Part shown: positions 56,842 through 64,000 of the stretch, piece after piece
Layout of the letters: each line of letters opens with the position of its first letter
Numbering within the stretch: position 1 is the stretch's first letter
Source of the DNA: Fluviibacter phosphoraccumulans_A
GTDB lineage: Bacteria; Pseudomonadota; Gammaproteobacteria; Burkholderiales; Rhodocyclaceae
Reading direction: 5' to 3'
DNA: 64,000 bases
Assembly (NCBI GenBank): GCA_036287865.1
Contig: CP126743.1
Location: 1,240,001 to 1,304,000 of the forward strand
Notes under the pieces: generated by a model
What the model was told of the DNA's origin: nothing
Databases searched by the model: none
Seen by the model: only the letters and a program-made list of their open reading frames with translations
Program-made: the position numbers and the translations under genes

Positions 56842-57210
56842 ATGCGTAAAAAAATCCTTCTCGCCTTCGGTACCGCGCTGGCACTTCTGGGTGGCGGCGT
56901 CTCTCAAGCTGCCAACATGGCATTCATGGCGGATCAGGCCATGTCCCGCTTTACGGATCAGGACGCCGAGTTTTTCAATCAGGCCGCCCACGAGGCACTT
57001 AAGGCCAAGGACGGTACAGAGATTAAATGGAGCAACCCCGGCACAGGCGCTTTTGGTACCCTCACCCCGTATCCGGATCCAGAAAAGGATGCCAATTGCC
57101 GGGTAATCCACATGGTCAATATTGCCGAGAACGTTAAAAGCTCTGGCTATTACCGTTTCTGCAAGCGCACCGATGGCAGTTGGCCACCGGTGATGCCACC
57201 ACGCAAGTAA
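56842..57210 (+). CDS. Small exported protein, surface-antigen-like
   Basis: A 122-residue protein with a signal peptide (KKILLAFGTALALLGGGVSQA). The mature part resembles the tail domain of 17-kDa/RT0821-type surface proteins: a helix, then KWSNPGTGAFGTLTPYPDP, a Cys-containing CRVIHM strand and a YYRFCKRTDGSWPP ending. The two Cys residues could form a disulphide. The ATG at 56842 has a GGAG site upstream. It follows queF and converges with the MATE remnant. Function unknown. Confidence 0.75.
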   Translation: MRKKILLAFGTALALLGGGVSQAANMAFMADQAMSRFTDQDAEFFNQAAHEALKAKDGTEIKWSNPGTGAFGTLTPYPDPEKDANCRVIHMVNIAENVKSSGYYRFCKRTDGSWPPVMPPRK

Positions 57211-57233
57211 TTGGAACCTGAATCTGGGGCAGG

Positions 57234-58595
57234 CTAACGCCGCTGCAACGCTTGCACCCAGAGCAAGAGGCTGACTAGGCCGATAGCAGTTAATACCGTG
57301 GCAACCAGAACAGCGCACCAGAAGCCAGCCGCACCCATTGCAGCAATACCCAGTAACGGCCATTCGTTAAACGTTAATTGATAGCCTCCCCAGAGGCCGA
57401 TCAACCAGAAAGCGGCCAGATGTATCCCCAAAGGCAGCAAGGTGACGTGATAACCGCGTAGCGCAAAAGCCGCTACTGTCTGCGCCGCATCAAATAACTG
57501 ATAATCAGCAACAAAGCCGACCAGACCAATCGCCACCCGCTGCATATCCGGGTCAGTGCTGCCCAGCCAGGCCAGATCTGCCCGCAAGACCCAAAATACC
57601 AAAGCCAGTATTCCAGAACCACAGCAGCCTACCAGAAAGGCACTGCGCGCCATCGTCCGTGCTTCAACGTCCCGGCCCGCCCCAGCCGCCTGCCCTACCA
57701 AGGCAGCGGTTGCCGTACCGATCGCCAAGGGGAACATATAAACCATGGCGGATAAATTCGCGACAATGCGGTGTCCGGAAAGCACTTCTGGCCCCAGTCG
57801 GGTAATAAAGATCGCCATCACGGTAAATGCCGTAATTTCTACAAAATAGGACAGCCCCATCGGTAATCCGACCCGTAACAATCTGGCCAGAGTCTCCCAA
57901 TCCGGGCCAGACCATCGGGCACGGGAGAGAAAATCCTGATAGACCGGTGACTTCCAGAGCACATAAACGCCAGCGCCGCACACCATTCAGGCAAGAAAAG
58001 CCTGCGATAAGGCCGCCCCACTCACCCCTAACCCTGCGCCGATGCTTAAGGATCCAATGGCTATGCTATCGACCAGAATAGGTGCCAGGATGGCATGGCC
58101 GCTAGTCTGCACTAGACTCAACCACATCAAGGGTCTGGTTTTACCGACACTACCCGCAATGGCATGAAAGGCGCGATATCCCAGAGACGCGGGTAAAGAG
58201 AACGCTAATATAAAAAGATAATCCCGTGTGAGCGCCTCTACGGCTGGGGGCAATTCAGCCAGGGCAACCATCCATCCGGGAAAACAGAGCACCAGATCAC
58301 CAAAGCATGCCAGCAACACAACCAGCCAGAAGCCCTGATAAATCAGTTTGCCTGTTGCTGACGCATGGCCACGGCCAATCTGGTGCGCAATACCCGGTAA
58401 CAAGGCCTGCACCACTCCGGAAAGCGCTAGGGCGAGTGACACATAAATACTGGCACCCACAGCCAACGCGGCAAGATTATCGGTATTTGATCGACCCACA
58501 ACGATTGTATTGATCGCCATCATGCCAATCGTCGCTAACTGTGCAATCAATACCGGCCAAGCGAGGCAGTATAAGCGTGTGATTGAAGACCGCAA
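57234..58595 (-). pseudogene. MATE family multidrug exporter (NorM-like), interrupted by TGA
   Basis: A twelve-helix cation-coupled exporter of about 453 residues. The N-terminal half is clear from MRSSITRLYCLAWPVLIAQLA through VSGAALSQAFLA. TGA at 57987-57989 then stops the frame, yet sequence continues in frame (MVCGAGVYVLW) to 57234 with all remaining helices. A Trp codon changed to TGA by one G-to-A step is the simplest explanation. No frameshift or deletion was seen, so this is a young lesion. It lies just downstream of a membrane-protein gene and converges with the surface-antigen gene. Confidence 0.85.
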
Positions 58596-58601
58596 TATGA
58601 A

Positions 58602-59261
58602 TCAGGCGTTATCTATATAACGCGCACTATCAAATAATCGAACGAGATCCGGCTGGTAGACCACCATCACGGTCAGCAGCATGCCAGTCAACCACGCTTC
58701 TGAAAACGCCACGAGTAACCAATAAGACGCATAATCTTCCAGCAAAGGCCCCCAGGGGTACAATTGGGTCAACCAGAGCATCAGTGTCAGCAGCCAACCG
58801 GTCAAAACAACCACCCCGGCACTACCGAAAAAACCACCGGCAAAGATAAACACAAAGAGATTGGAAGGAAGTCGATCGACCAGATAAGCCACCAGTTGGC
58901 TTAAAGCAATCGGCCACAAGACCAACAAACAGGCATTGAGCCCCAAGGAATGCCAATCACCTGCTGCGCTCGTCTGGGCGAGCACCAGTGCAGCAGATAA
59001 AGGTATCAGCGCTAAACGTGGGCCAAAAACAAGCGTACATAAAGTCGCGCCGATCAAATGCAGACTCAATCCTTGAAGGGCTGTTGCACGGATGTGCCAA
59101 AGGACAACAAGTGCCAGTGCCGCAATCAGGAGTGCTAGCCAACGAGATTTAATTTCCGTCAGTATTGCTTTAAAGGGGCGAAGCGCTAATAGGTAGAACC
59201 AGCCCGCAATTAAAAAACCAGTTATCCACCAAGCTGGATCAATCACACCAGAGTGAATCAT
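58602..59261 (-). CDS. Predicted integral membrane protein (energy-coupling factor permease-like)
   Basis: A 219-residue protein with six or seven hydrophobic segments. It resembles the CbiM-like family of uncharacterised permeases (LHLIGATLCTLVFGPRLALI, then FGSAGVVVLTGWLL). The ATG at 59261 overlaps the ppx stop as ATGA, so the two are probably coupled. The longer frame from 59306 would intrude into ppx and is not used. A metal or vitamin uptake role is plausible from the family but unproven. Intact. Confidence 0.65.
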   Translation of the reverse strand: MIHSGVIDPAWWITGFLIAGWFYLLALRPFKAILTEIKSRWLALLIAALALVVLWHIRATALQGLSLHLIGATLCTLVFGPRLALIPLSAALVLAQTSAAGDWHSLGLNACLLVLWPIALSQLVAYLVDRLPSNLFVFIFAGGFFGSAGVVVLTGWLLTLMLWLTQLYPWGPLLEDYASYWLLVAFSEAWLTGMLLTVMVVYQPDLVRLFDSARYIDNA

Positions 59262-60763
59262 CGACGTGTCGCACGAATGCGCAAGCGGAATCCGGCCTCT
59301 TCCCAAATCGCGGTTTCATCGCGAAGCGCTGCCATGGTCATCGGATTATCCTCGAGCCATAGCGCAGGCAACTGCAGCGTAAAGCCATTCACGGTTTCCG
59401 ATGCCTGAAGATCCGGCACACCAGACTCCAGACGAGAACGATGCAGAATCACCGCCAATCGGAGCGCCAGAATCTGGCGCCAAGCCATATCCTCTCGGCT
59501 GAGACCATCGACCTTGTTGAGCTTGCCACGGTGACAGAGCACCAGCAGCGCCAGGCGCGCCTGATCCATCTTGGAGAAGCCCGGCATGTCGGCGTACCCT
59601 AGAATATAGGCACCATGTTTATGGTATCCGCTGTGGGCAATCGATAAACCGACTTCATGCAGAGCAGCGGCCCAGCGCACAAATTGCAGGTCGCGCTCTC
59701 GCTCCTCCGCACTTCGTAACTTAAGCCCCATAAGATCTGAAAAGATATCAATCGCTGTTTCACCGACACGATTGGCCTGATCAGACTCAACCTGATAGCG
59801 TCGTTGAAAATGCCGCACGGTCGCGGTGCGCATATCGTGATGATGAAAGCGGCCCAGCAAGTCATAGAGCACACCCAAACGCAACGCACCATCGGCATAG
59901 GTCACCCGCTCGATACCCAGGGTATCGATAATGGCCGACATAATCGCAATACCACCTGGTAACACAGGGATACGATCTGACTTAACGCCCTGCAGGGGCA
60001 ATGCATCAATGTGCTTATAGCGAATCATCAAAGCACAGAGCTTATCGAGACCACTACGGGTAATGCTGGTAACACCCCGGGGGTTGAGATCATTCTGTTC
60101 AAGAATTTCAGCAATGGCACTCGCCGTCCCGGAAGAACCAATCGCTTCACCCCAACCGGTTTGCTTATAGGCATGGGCAATGAGCGAGACCTCTTTGGCG
60201 GCCGCCATTTGCGCTTCCCGCAACCGGCGGCGATCAATCATGCCTTCCGGGAAATAGCGCAGTGAATAACTGACGCAGCCCATAAACAGTGATTCGAGCT
60301 TGAGCGGCTTCATGCCAGCGCCGATAATAAACTCGGTGGACCCACCGCCAATATCAAACACCAGGCGTTGCTGATCAGAGGCCGGCAAGGAGTGCACCGC
60401 ACCAATATAAATCAGGCGTGCTTCTTCTCGACCCGCAATAATTTCAATGGGGAAACCCAAGGCTGCCTCGGCTTCGACCAGAAAGCTATTCGCATTTTTG
60501 GCGACACGTAGGGCATTCGTGGCTACAGCACGTACGGCATCTTTAGGCAAACCGCGGAGGCGTTCACCGAAACGTGACAGCGCCACCAACGCACGATCTT
60601 GCGATGCATGATCCAGGCTTTTATCTGCCTGCAGACCGGAAGCTAGCCGAACCGCATCTTTCAAGGAATCCAGGGTGTAAATCTGATCATCATCAACGCG
60701 GCCTACTTCCAGGCGGAAACTGTTGGATCCCAGATCTACTGCGGCGATTGATTCGTACTGCAT
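59258..60763 (-). CDS. ppx: Exopolyphosphatase
   Basis: A 501-residue ASKHA-fold enzyme releasing phosphate from polyphosphate ends; the family can also hydrolyse pppGpp. The N-terminal nucleotide loop is AAVDLGSNSFRLEVGR. The catalytic Glu region is AGREEARLIYIGAV, with the second phosphate loop at DIGGGSTEFI. A C-terminal HD-like domain (about residues 310-500) includes ALHEVGLSIAHSGYHKHGAYI. It is divergent from ppk and coupled to the membrane-protein gene downstream. Intact. Confidence 0.94.
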   Translation of the reverse strand: MQYESIAAVDLGSNSFRLEVGRVDDDQIYTLDSLKDAVRLASGLQADKSLDHASQDRALVALSRFGERLRGLPKDAVRAVATNALRVAKNANSFLVEAEAALGFPIEIIAGREEARLIYIGAVHSLPASDQQRLVFDIGGGSTEFIIGAGMKPLKLESLFMGCVSYSLRYFPEGMIDRRRLREAQMAAAKEVSLIAHAYKQTGWGEAIGSSGTASAIAEILEQNDLNPRGVTSITRSGLDKLCALMIRYKHIDALPLQGVKSDRIPVLPGGIAIMSAIIDTLGIERVTYADGALRLGVLYDLLGRFHHHDMRTATVRHFQRRYQVESDQANRVGETAIDIFSDLMGLKLRSAEERERDLQFVRWAAALHEVGLSIAHSGYHKHGAYILGYADMPGFSKMDQARLALLVLCHRGKLNKVDGLSREDMAWRQILALRLAVILHRSRLESGVPDLQASETVNGFTLQLPALWLEDNPMTMAALRDETAIWEEAGFRLRIRATRR

Positions 60764-60888
60764 GCCCGTCCCTTGTTTGATGGCAAAGCCATATGCCGAG
60801 ATTTTACCCCAGAGGCATAACCGGTGTTAGGCAAATTTCGCAGTGCAACACCCCCGATTTCACGCTGTTTTAATAATCCTGTCACAAT

Positions 60889-60921
60889 AGACATGCTTAC
60901 GCTTATTCATACCTCTATACT
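60889..60921 (+). promoter_or_regulatory. Candidate ppk promoter with a Pho-box-like half site
   Basis: CTGTCACA (60889-60896) sits where a -35 would be, upstream of TATACT (60916-60921). CTGTTTT at 60875 is a possible second half, but the spacing is 14 rather than the canonical 11 bp, so PhoB control is only suggested. Confidence 0.3.
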
Positions 60922-60931
60922 CATCTGATCC

Positions 60932-63028
60932 ATGACACCAACGGCACATAACGCCCCCATTAGCCATTTTTTGAACCGTGAGCTGGGGCTCATCGCCTTT
61001 AACCGTCGTGTCTTAGCCCAGGCTCAAGACGAACGGATGCCGCTACTGGAACGTCTGTTTTTCCTTTGTATTGTGTCGTCCAATCTGGATGAGTTCTTTG
61101 AAATCCGCATGGCGGACCTAAAAGAACAAATCAAAGGTCACAGCAAAACGCCCACCACCGATGGTTTGCTACCGCAGGAAGCCTACGACGAGGTCTCTTC
61201 GGCGGTGCACCGACTGGTTGCAGACCAGTACCGGGAACTGAATGAAACACTCCTACCGGCAGCGGCTAACGAGGGCATTCGCTTTCTGCGCCGTTCCCAG
61301 TGGACAGATGCCCAACGTGAATGGATTCGCGACTACTTCTTTCGCGAGGTCATGCCGGTTCTCACGCCGATTGGGCTGGATCCCTCGCACCCTTTCCCGC
61401 GTATCTATAACAAAAGTCTCAATTTCATTGTTGAGCTTGAAGGCAGAGATGCGTTTGGACGCAGTTCAGGCATTGCCATTGTTCAGGCGCCCCGGGTATT
61501 GCCCCGCATCATCCGTTTACCCGAGGCTCTAGCGCCAGAGGCAACCTATAGCTTTATCTTCCTGTCGTCGATTGTGCACGCCTTCGTGGGCGAGCTATTC
61601 AGCGGCATGACGGTACAGGGTTGCTACCAATTCCGCGTCACCCGTAACTCCGACCTCTTTGTGGATGAAGAAGAAGTCAAAAATCTACGCGCCAAGATTC
61701 AAGGGGAACTCCCCCAGCGTAACTTTGGCGATGCCGTGCGTCTGGAAGTAGCGGACAACACCTCACAGGCCATGACCGAGTTCCTGCTGACACAGTTCGG
61801 GCTAGAAGAAAAAGATCTCTATCGCGTCGAAGGTCCCGTCAATCTGGTGCGCCTGATGCAGGTGCCGGGCTGGGTGGATCGTCCGGATCTGAAATTTCCG
61901 ACCTTCGTTCCCGGCGAAGTGAAGCGCCTGGAAAAAGGCAAGAATATCTTCAACGTTATCCGTAAGGGTGATGTACTGCTCTACCACCCTTACCAGCGCT
62001 TTACCCCCGTCATCCAGCTGCTGGAATCGGCTGCGACCGATCCACAGGTCGTCGCCATCAAAATGACCGTGTATCGCACAGGCACCGACTCGGTACTTAT
62101 GAACTCGCTGATCCGTGCCGCCCAGAACTGCAAAGAAGTCACCGTCGTTGTGGAACTTCTCGCCCGCTTTGACGAAGAAACCAACGTCAGCTGGGCCACC
62201 AAGCTGGAAGAAGTCGGTGCGCATGTGGTTTATGGTGTGGTCGGTTACAAGACACATGCAAAAGCCCTACTCATCCTGCGCCGCGAAGAAGATGAGCGCG
62301 GTACGCCCATGCTGCGTCGCTATGTGCACCTGGGCACAGGTAACTATCATCCGCGCACCGCCCGCTTGTATACCGACTTCGGTTTGCTTACCTGTAACGA
62401 ATCCATCGGCATGGACGTCTCAGAAGTCTTCAAACAGCTAACCGGTCTGGGACGGGCCCAAGCCCTGCATTACCTCTGGCAGGCGCCGTTTACCCTCAGC
62501 GCTAACATGATCAAAGCCATCGAGGCTGAAAAGCATGCGGCCGAAGCCGGGCGCAAGGGTCGCATCGTCGCCAAGATGAACTCCCTGCTTGAGCCACAGA
62601 TCATCGAAGCGCTCTATGCCGCCAGCCAGGCCGGTGTAGAAATCGATCTCATTGTGCGCGGTGTATGCGCCCTCCGCCCCGGTGTGCCAGGACTGTCGGA
62701 CAACATCAAGGTGCGCTCAATCATCGGCCGATTCCTCGAACACACCCGTGTTTTCTATTTCTATGCCGATGGCGAAGAAAAGGTTTACCTGTCGTCGGCC
62801 GACTGGATGGAACGCAACTTCTTCCGCCGCATTGAACTGGCCTTCCCCATTCTCGATGCCCGTCTCAAAAAGCGCGTGATTACGGAAGGCCTGAAGCTTT
62901 ACCTAGCCGACAACCAGGAATCCTGGGACATGGATAGCGATGGCGTCTATACCCGTCGCAAACCGGGTCGCAGCAAACCGCATTGCGCGCAACAGGACAT
63001 GGCGAATTTGCTGGGCAAAACCCTATAA
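60932..63028 (+). CDS. ppk: Polyphosphate kinase 1
   Basis: A 698-residue enzyme forming polyphosphate from ATP. The N domain begins FLNRELGLIAFNRRVLAQA. The catalytic His lies in KTHAKALLILR, with a second conserved HLGTGNYHPRTARLYTDFG segment. The C-terminal domains carry VRGVCALRPGVPGLSDNI and SADWMERNFFRRIE. The pair ppk/ppx, divergent across 168 bp, would control polyphosphate level. The ATG at 60932 matches the family. It converges with relA 4 bp downstream. Intact. Confidence 0.96.
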   Translation: MTPTAHNAPISHFLNRELGLIAFNRRVLAQAQDERMPLLERLFFLCIVSSNLDEFFEIRMADLKEQIKGHSKTPTTDGLLPQEAYDEVSSAVHRLVADQYRELNETLLPAAANEGIRFLRRSQWTDAQREWIRDYFFREVMPVLTPIGLDPSHPFPRIYNKSLNFIVELEGRDAFGRSSGIAIVQAPRVLPRIIRLPEALAPEATYSFIFLSSIVHAFVGELFSGMTVQGCYQFRVTRNSDLFVDEEEVKNLRAKIQGELPQRNFGDAVRLEVADNTSQAMTEFLLTQFGLEEKDLYRVEGPVNLVRLMQVPGWVDRPDLKFPTFVPGEVKRLEKGKNIFNVIRKGDVLLYHPYQRFTPVIQLLESAATDPQVVAIKMTVYRTGTDSVLMNSLIRAAQNCKEVTVVVELLARFDEETNVSWATKLEEVGAHVVYGVVGYKTHAKALLILRREEDERGTPMLRRYVHLGTGNYHPRTARLYTDFGLLTCNESIGMDVSEVFKQLTGLGRAQALHYLWQAPFTLSANMIKAIEAEKHAAEAGRKGRIVAKMNSLLEPQIIEALYAASQAGVEIDLIVRGVCALRPGVPGLSDNIKVRSIIGRFLEHTRVFYFYADGEEKVYLSSADWMERNFFRRIELAFPILDARLKKRVITEGLKLYLADNQESWDMDSDGVYTRRKPGRSKPHCAQQDMANLLGKTL

Positions 63029-63032
63029 GGCA

Positions 63033-64000
63033 TCAACCCCGACGTGCACTGACGACACCACCCACCTCGTGGATGTGGTGTAGCGCCTGATGTAGACGCT
63101 TGAGATCCGAAATCTCGACAGTGAAGGCCATTTCTGCCGCCCCGGCTTTAGATTGGGTTTTAACAGCAGTGACGTTTAGTCGTTCCCGCGCTAGGACATC
63201 GGAAATATCGCGCAGCAAGCCTTGTCGATCCTGCGCGTCCACCAGAATATCAACTGCGTAAACCTCGTTTTCCGGCGTGTGACCACCCCAGTCGGCATCA
63301 ATCACCCGCTCCGGATGCAAGGCAGCGACATGAAGAAAACTCGAACAATCCTGCCGATGGACAGAAATCCCTTTTTCACGTGTCACGAATCCCTGAATGA
63401 CGTCTGGTGGTACAGGCTTACAACATTTGGCCAGTTGTGTCTGGATCTGATCTATCCCGACAATGAGTACGCCACTACCACCGCGGTGGCGTGATTGGCG
63501 CACCATGGTTTCGGGCAAGAGATCCGGTAGCGGCAACTCATGCTGCTCGGCTGCCACCGACTTCTGGAGCTCTCCACGCAAGACCTGTTGCAGTGAGCGC
63601 AAACCGACTTTGTCACGGCCTACTGCAACGAGCAGATCATCTGCCTGATCGTAACCCAGTGTATGCGCCACCTGGTCTATCGAAGTATGGCTAACGCCGG
63701 CACGCTGCATTTCACGTGTAACAATCGCCCTACCTGCAGCCAAAGTCTCATCCAGCGCCTGATTGGCAAACCAGGCGCGCACTTTGGCTCGTGCTGATTT
63801 CGTAATCAGATAACCCTGATGCGGGTTGAGCCAATCACGTGACGGCCCGCCTTCTTTGGCTGATACGATTTCTACCCGCTGACCGGTTTTAAGGGGGGGG
63901 TAGTCAAAGGCACGAGGGCACCATCGACTTTAGCGCCCCGGCAGCGGTGCCCTAACTCGGTATGAACGCATACGCAAAATCAACGGGGGTTGCCCCATCC
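63033..64000 (-). pseudogene. relA: RelA-type (p)ppGpp synthetase, 3' part with two frameshifts near the window edge
   Basis: The C-terminal regulatory half of a long RSH protein. A TGS domain lies at the right edge (GATPVDFAYA, then TELGHRCRGAKVDGALVPL), a helical domain at about 63480-63790, a zinc-finger segment QLAKCCKPVPPD, and a final ACT domain (VDILVDAQDRQGLLRDIS). The synthetase and hydrolase domains lie outside the window. Two frame breaks are seen. One missing base near 63964-63969 separates FAYA from HTELG. A C8 run at 63893-63900 is two bases long or one short for a continuous TP(P)LKTG. From 63890 down to the stop at 63033 the frame is clean. The homopolymer lesion could be a sequencing error, and the edge position adds caution. 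Confidence 0.75.

Noticed and set aside
14285..57989. TGA reassigned to tryptophan, since two premature TGA codons sit where Trp is expected
   Set aside because: TGA clearly terminates normal genes here (rnhB, glnD, smc, skp). Other Trp and Gln positions carry TAG or TAA, which a TGA reassignment would not explain.
63893..63900. G8/C8 run as a phase-variation tract in relA
   Set aside because: A single eight-base run near a window edge is more easily a read error; relA is not a typical phase-variable gene.
1..64000. CRISPR arrays, tRNA or rRNA genes, insertion sequences, prophage or defence islands
   Set aside because: No regularly spaced repeats, cloverleaf-like segments, transposase, integrase or phage-structural motifs were found in the gaps or open frames.

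Overview
The window looks like a 64 kb stretch of a betaproteobacterial chromosome of roughly balanced base composition. Three things support this: the polyhydroxyalkanoate (PHA) block phaR-phaB-phaC, the order gloB / methyltransferase / rnhA / dnaQ, and the long run rpsB-tsf-pyrH-frr-uppS-cdsA-dxr-rseP-bamA-skp-lpxD-fabZ-lpxA-lpxB-rnhB-rlmB. The order smc-zipA-ligA-galU-hpt also fits. Family-level placement (Rhodocyclales-like or Neisseriales-like) cannot be decided from this sequence alone. No tRNA, rRNA, CRISPR array, insertion sequence, prophage or toxin island was seen. With broken genes counted, no gene-free gap exceeds 300 bp; the longest is the 291 bp rpsB/map promoter region.

Layout. 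1-2036: an RND efflux operon and its divergent AcrR-type repressor around a clear operator. 2089-5392: phaR, phaB, phaC. 5399-11689: ZIP transporter, pgeF, rluD, bamD, gloB, methyltransferase, rnhA, dnaQ. 11756-18049: a run of wrecked genes (tex, yffB/arsC-like, tag, a B12-binding radical SAM gene, OsmC-YcaO). 18142-23627: guaA, guaB, a small exported protein, rnfH, ratA, smpB, a TRIC-type membrane protein. 23634-27741: ppsA, a truncated GntR regulator and ppsR. 27748-42915: the translation / isoprenoid / outer-membrane biogenesis cluster, all on the minus strand. 43207-46602: map and glnD. 46616-56259: purine salvage, galU, ligA, zipA, smc. 56385-60763: queF, a small exported protein, a broken MATE exporter, a membrane protein and ppx. 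60932-64000: ppk and the 3' part of relA, which is damaged near the window edge.

The most notable feature is not a new system but the pattern of damage. About a dozen genes carry premature stops, frameshifts or internal deletions: the RND adaptor, pgeF, gloB, tex, yffB, tag, the radical SAM gene, OsmC-YcaO, the GntR regulator, mtnP, the MATE exporter and relA. All are normally dispensable. Essential genes such as guaAB, bamA, bamD, the lpx genes, dxr, uppS, rpsB, tsf, pyrH, frr, map, ligA, zipA and smc read through cleanly. Most premature stops are what single C:G to T:A transitions at Gln or Trp codons would give. This points to genuine early genome decay, as in a recently host-restricted lineage, more than to random read errors. 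A few homopolymer frameshifts could still be sequencing artefacts.

Working together: phaB and phaC make PHA under PhaR. ppk and ppx make and degrade polyphosphate. ppsA and its regulator kinase PpsR set PEP supply. The rpsB-to-rlmB run links translation, undecaprenyl phosphate, phospholipid, lipid A and outer-membrane protein assembly.
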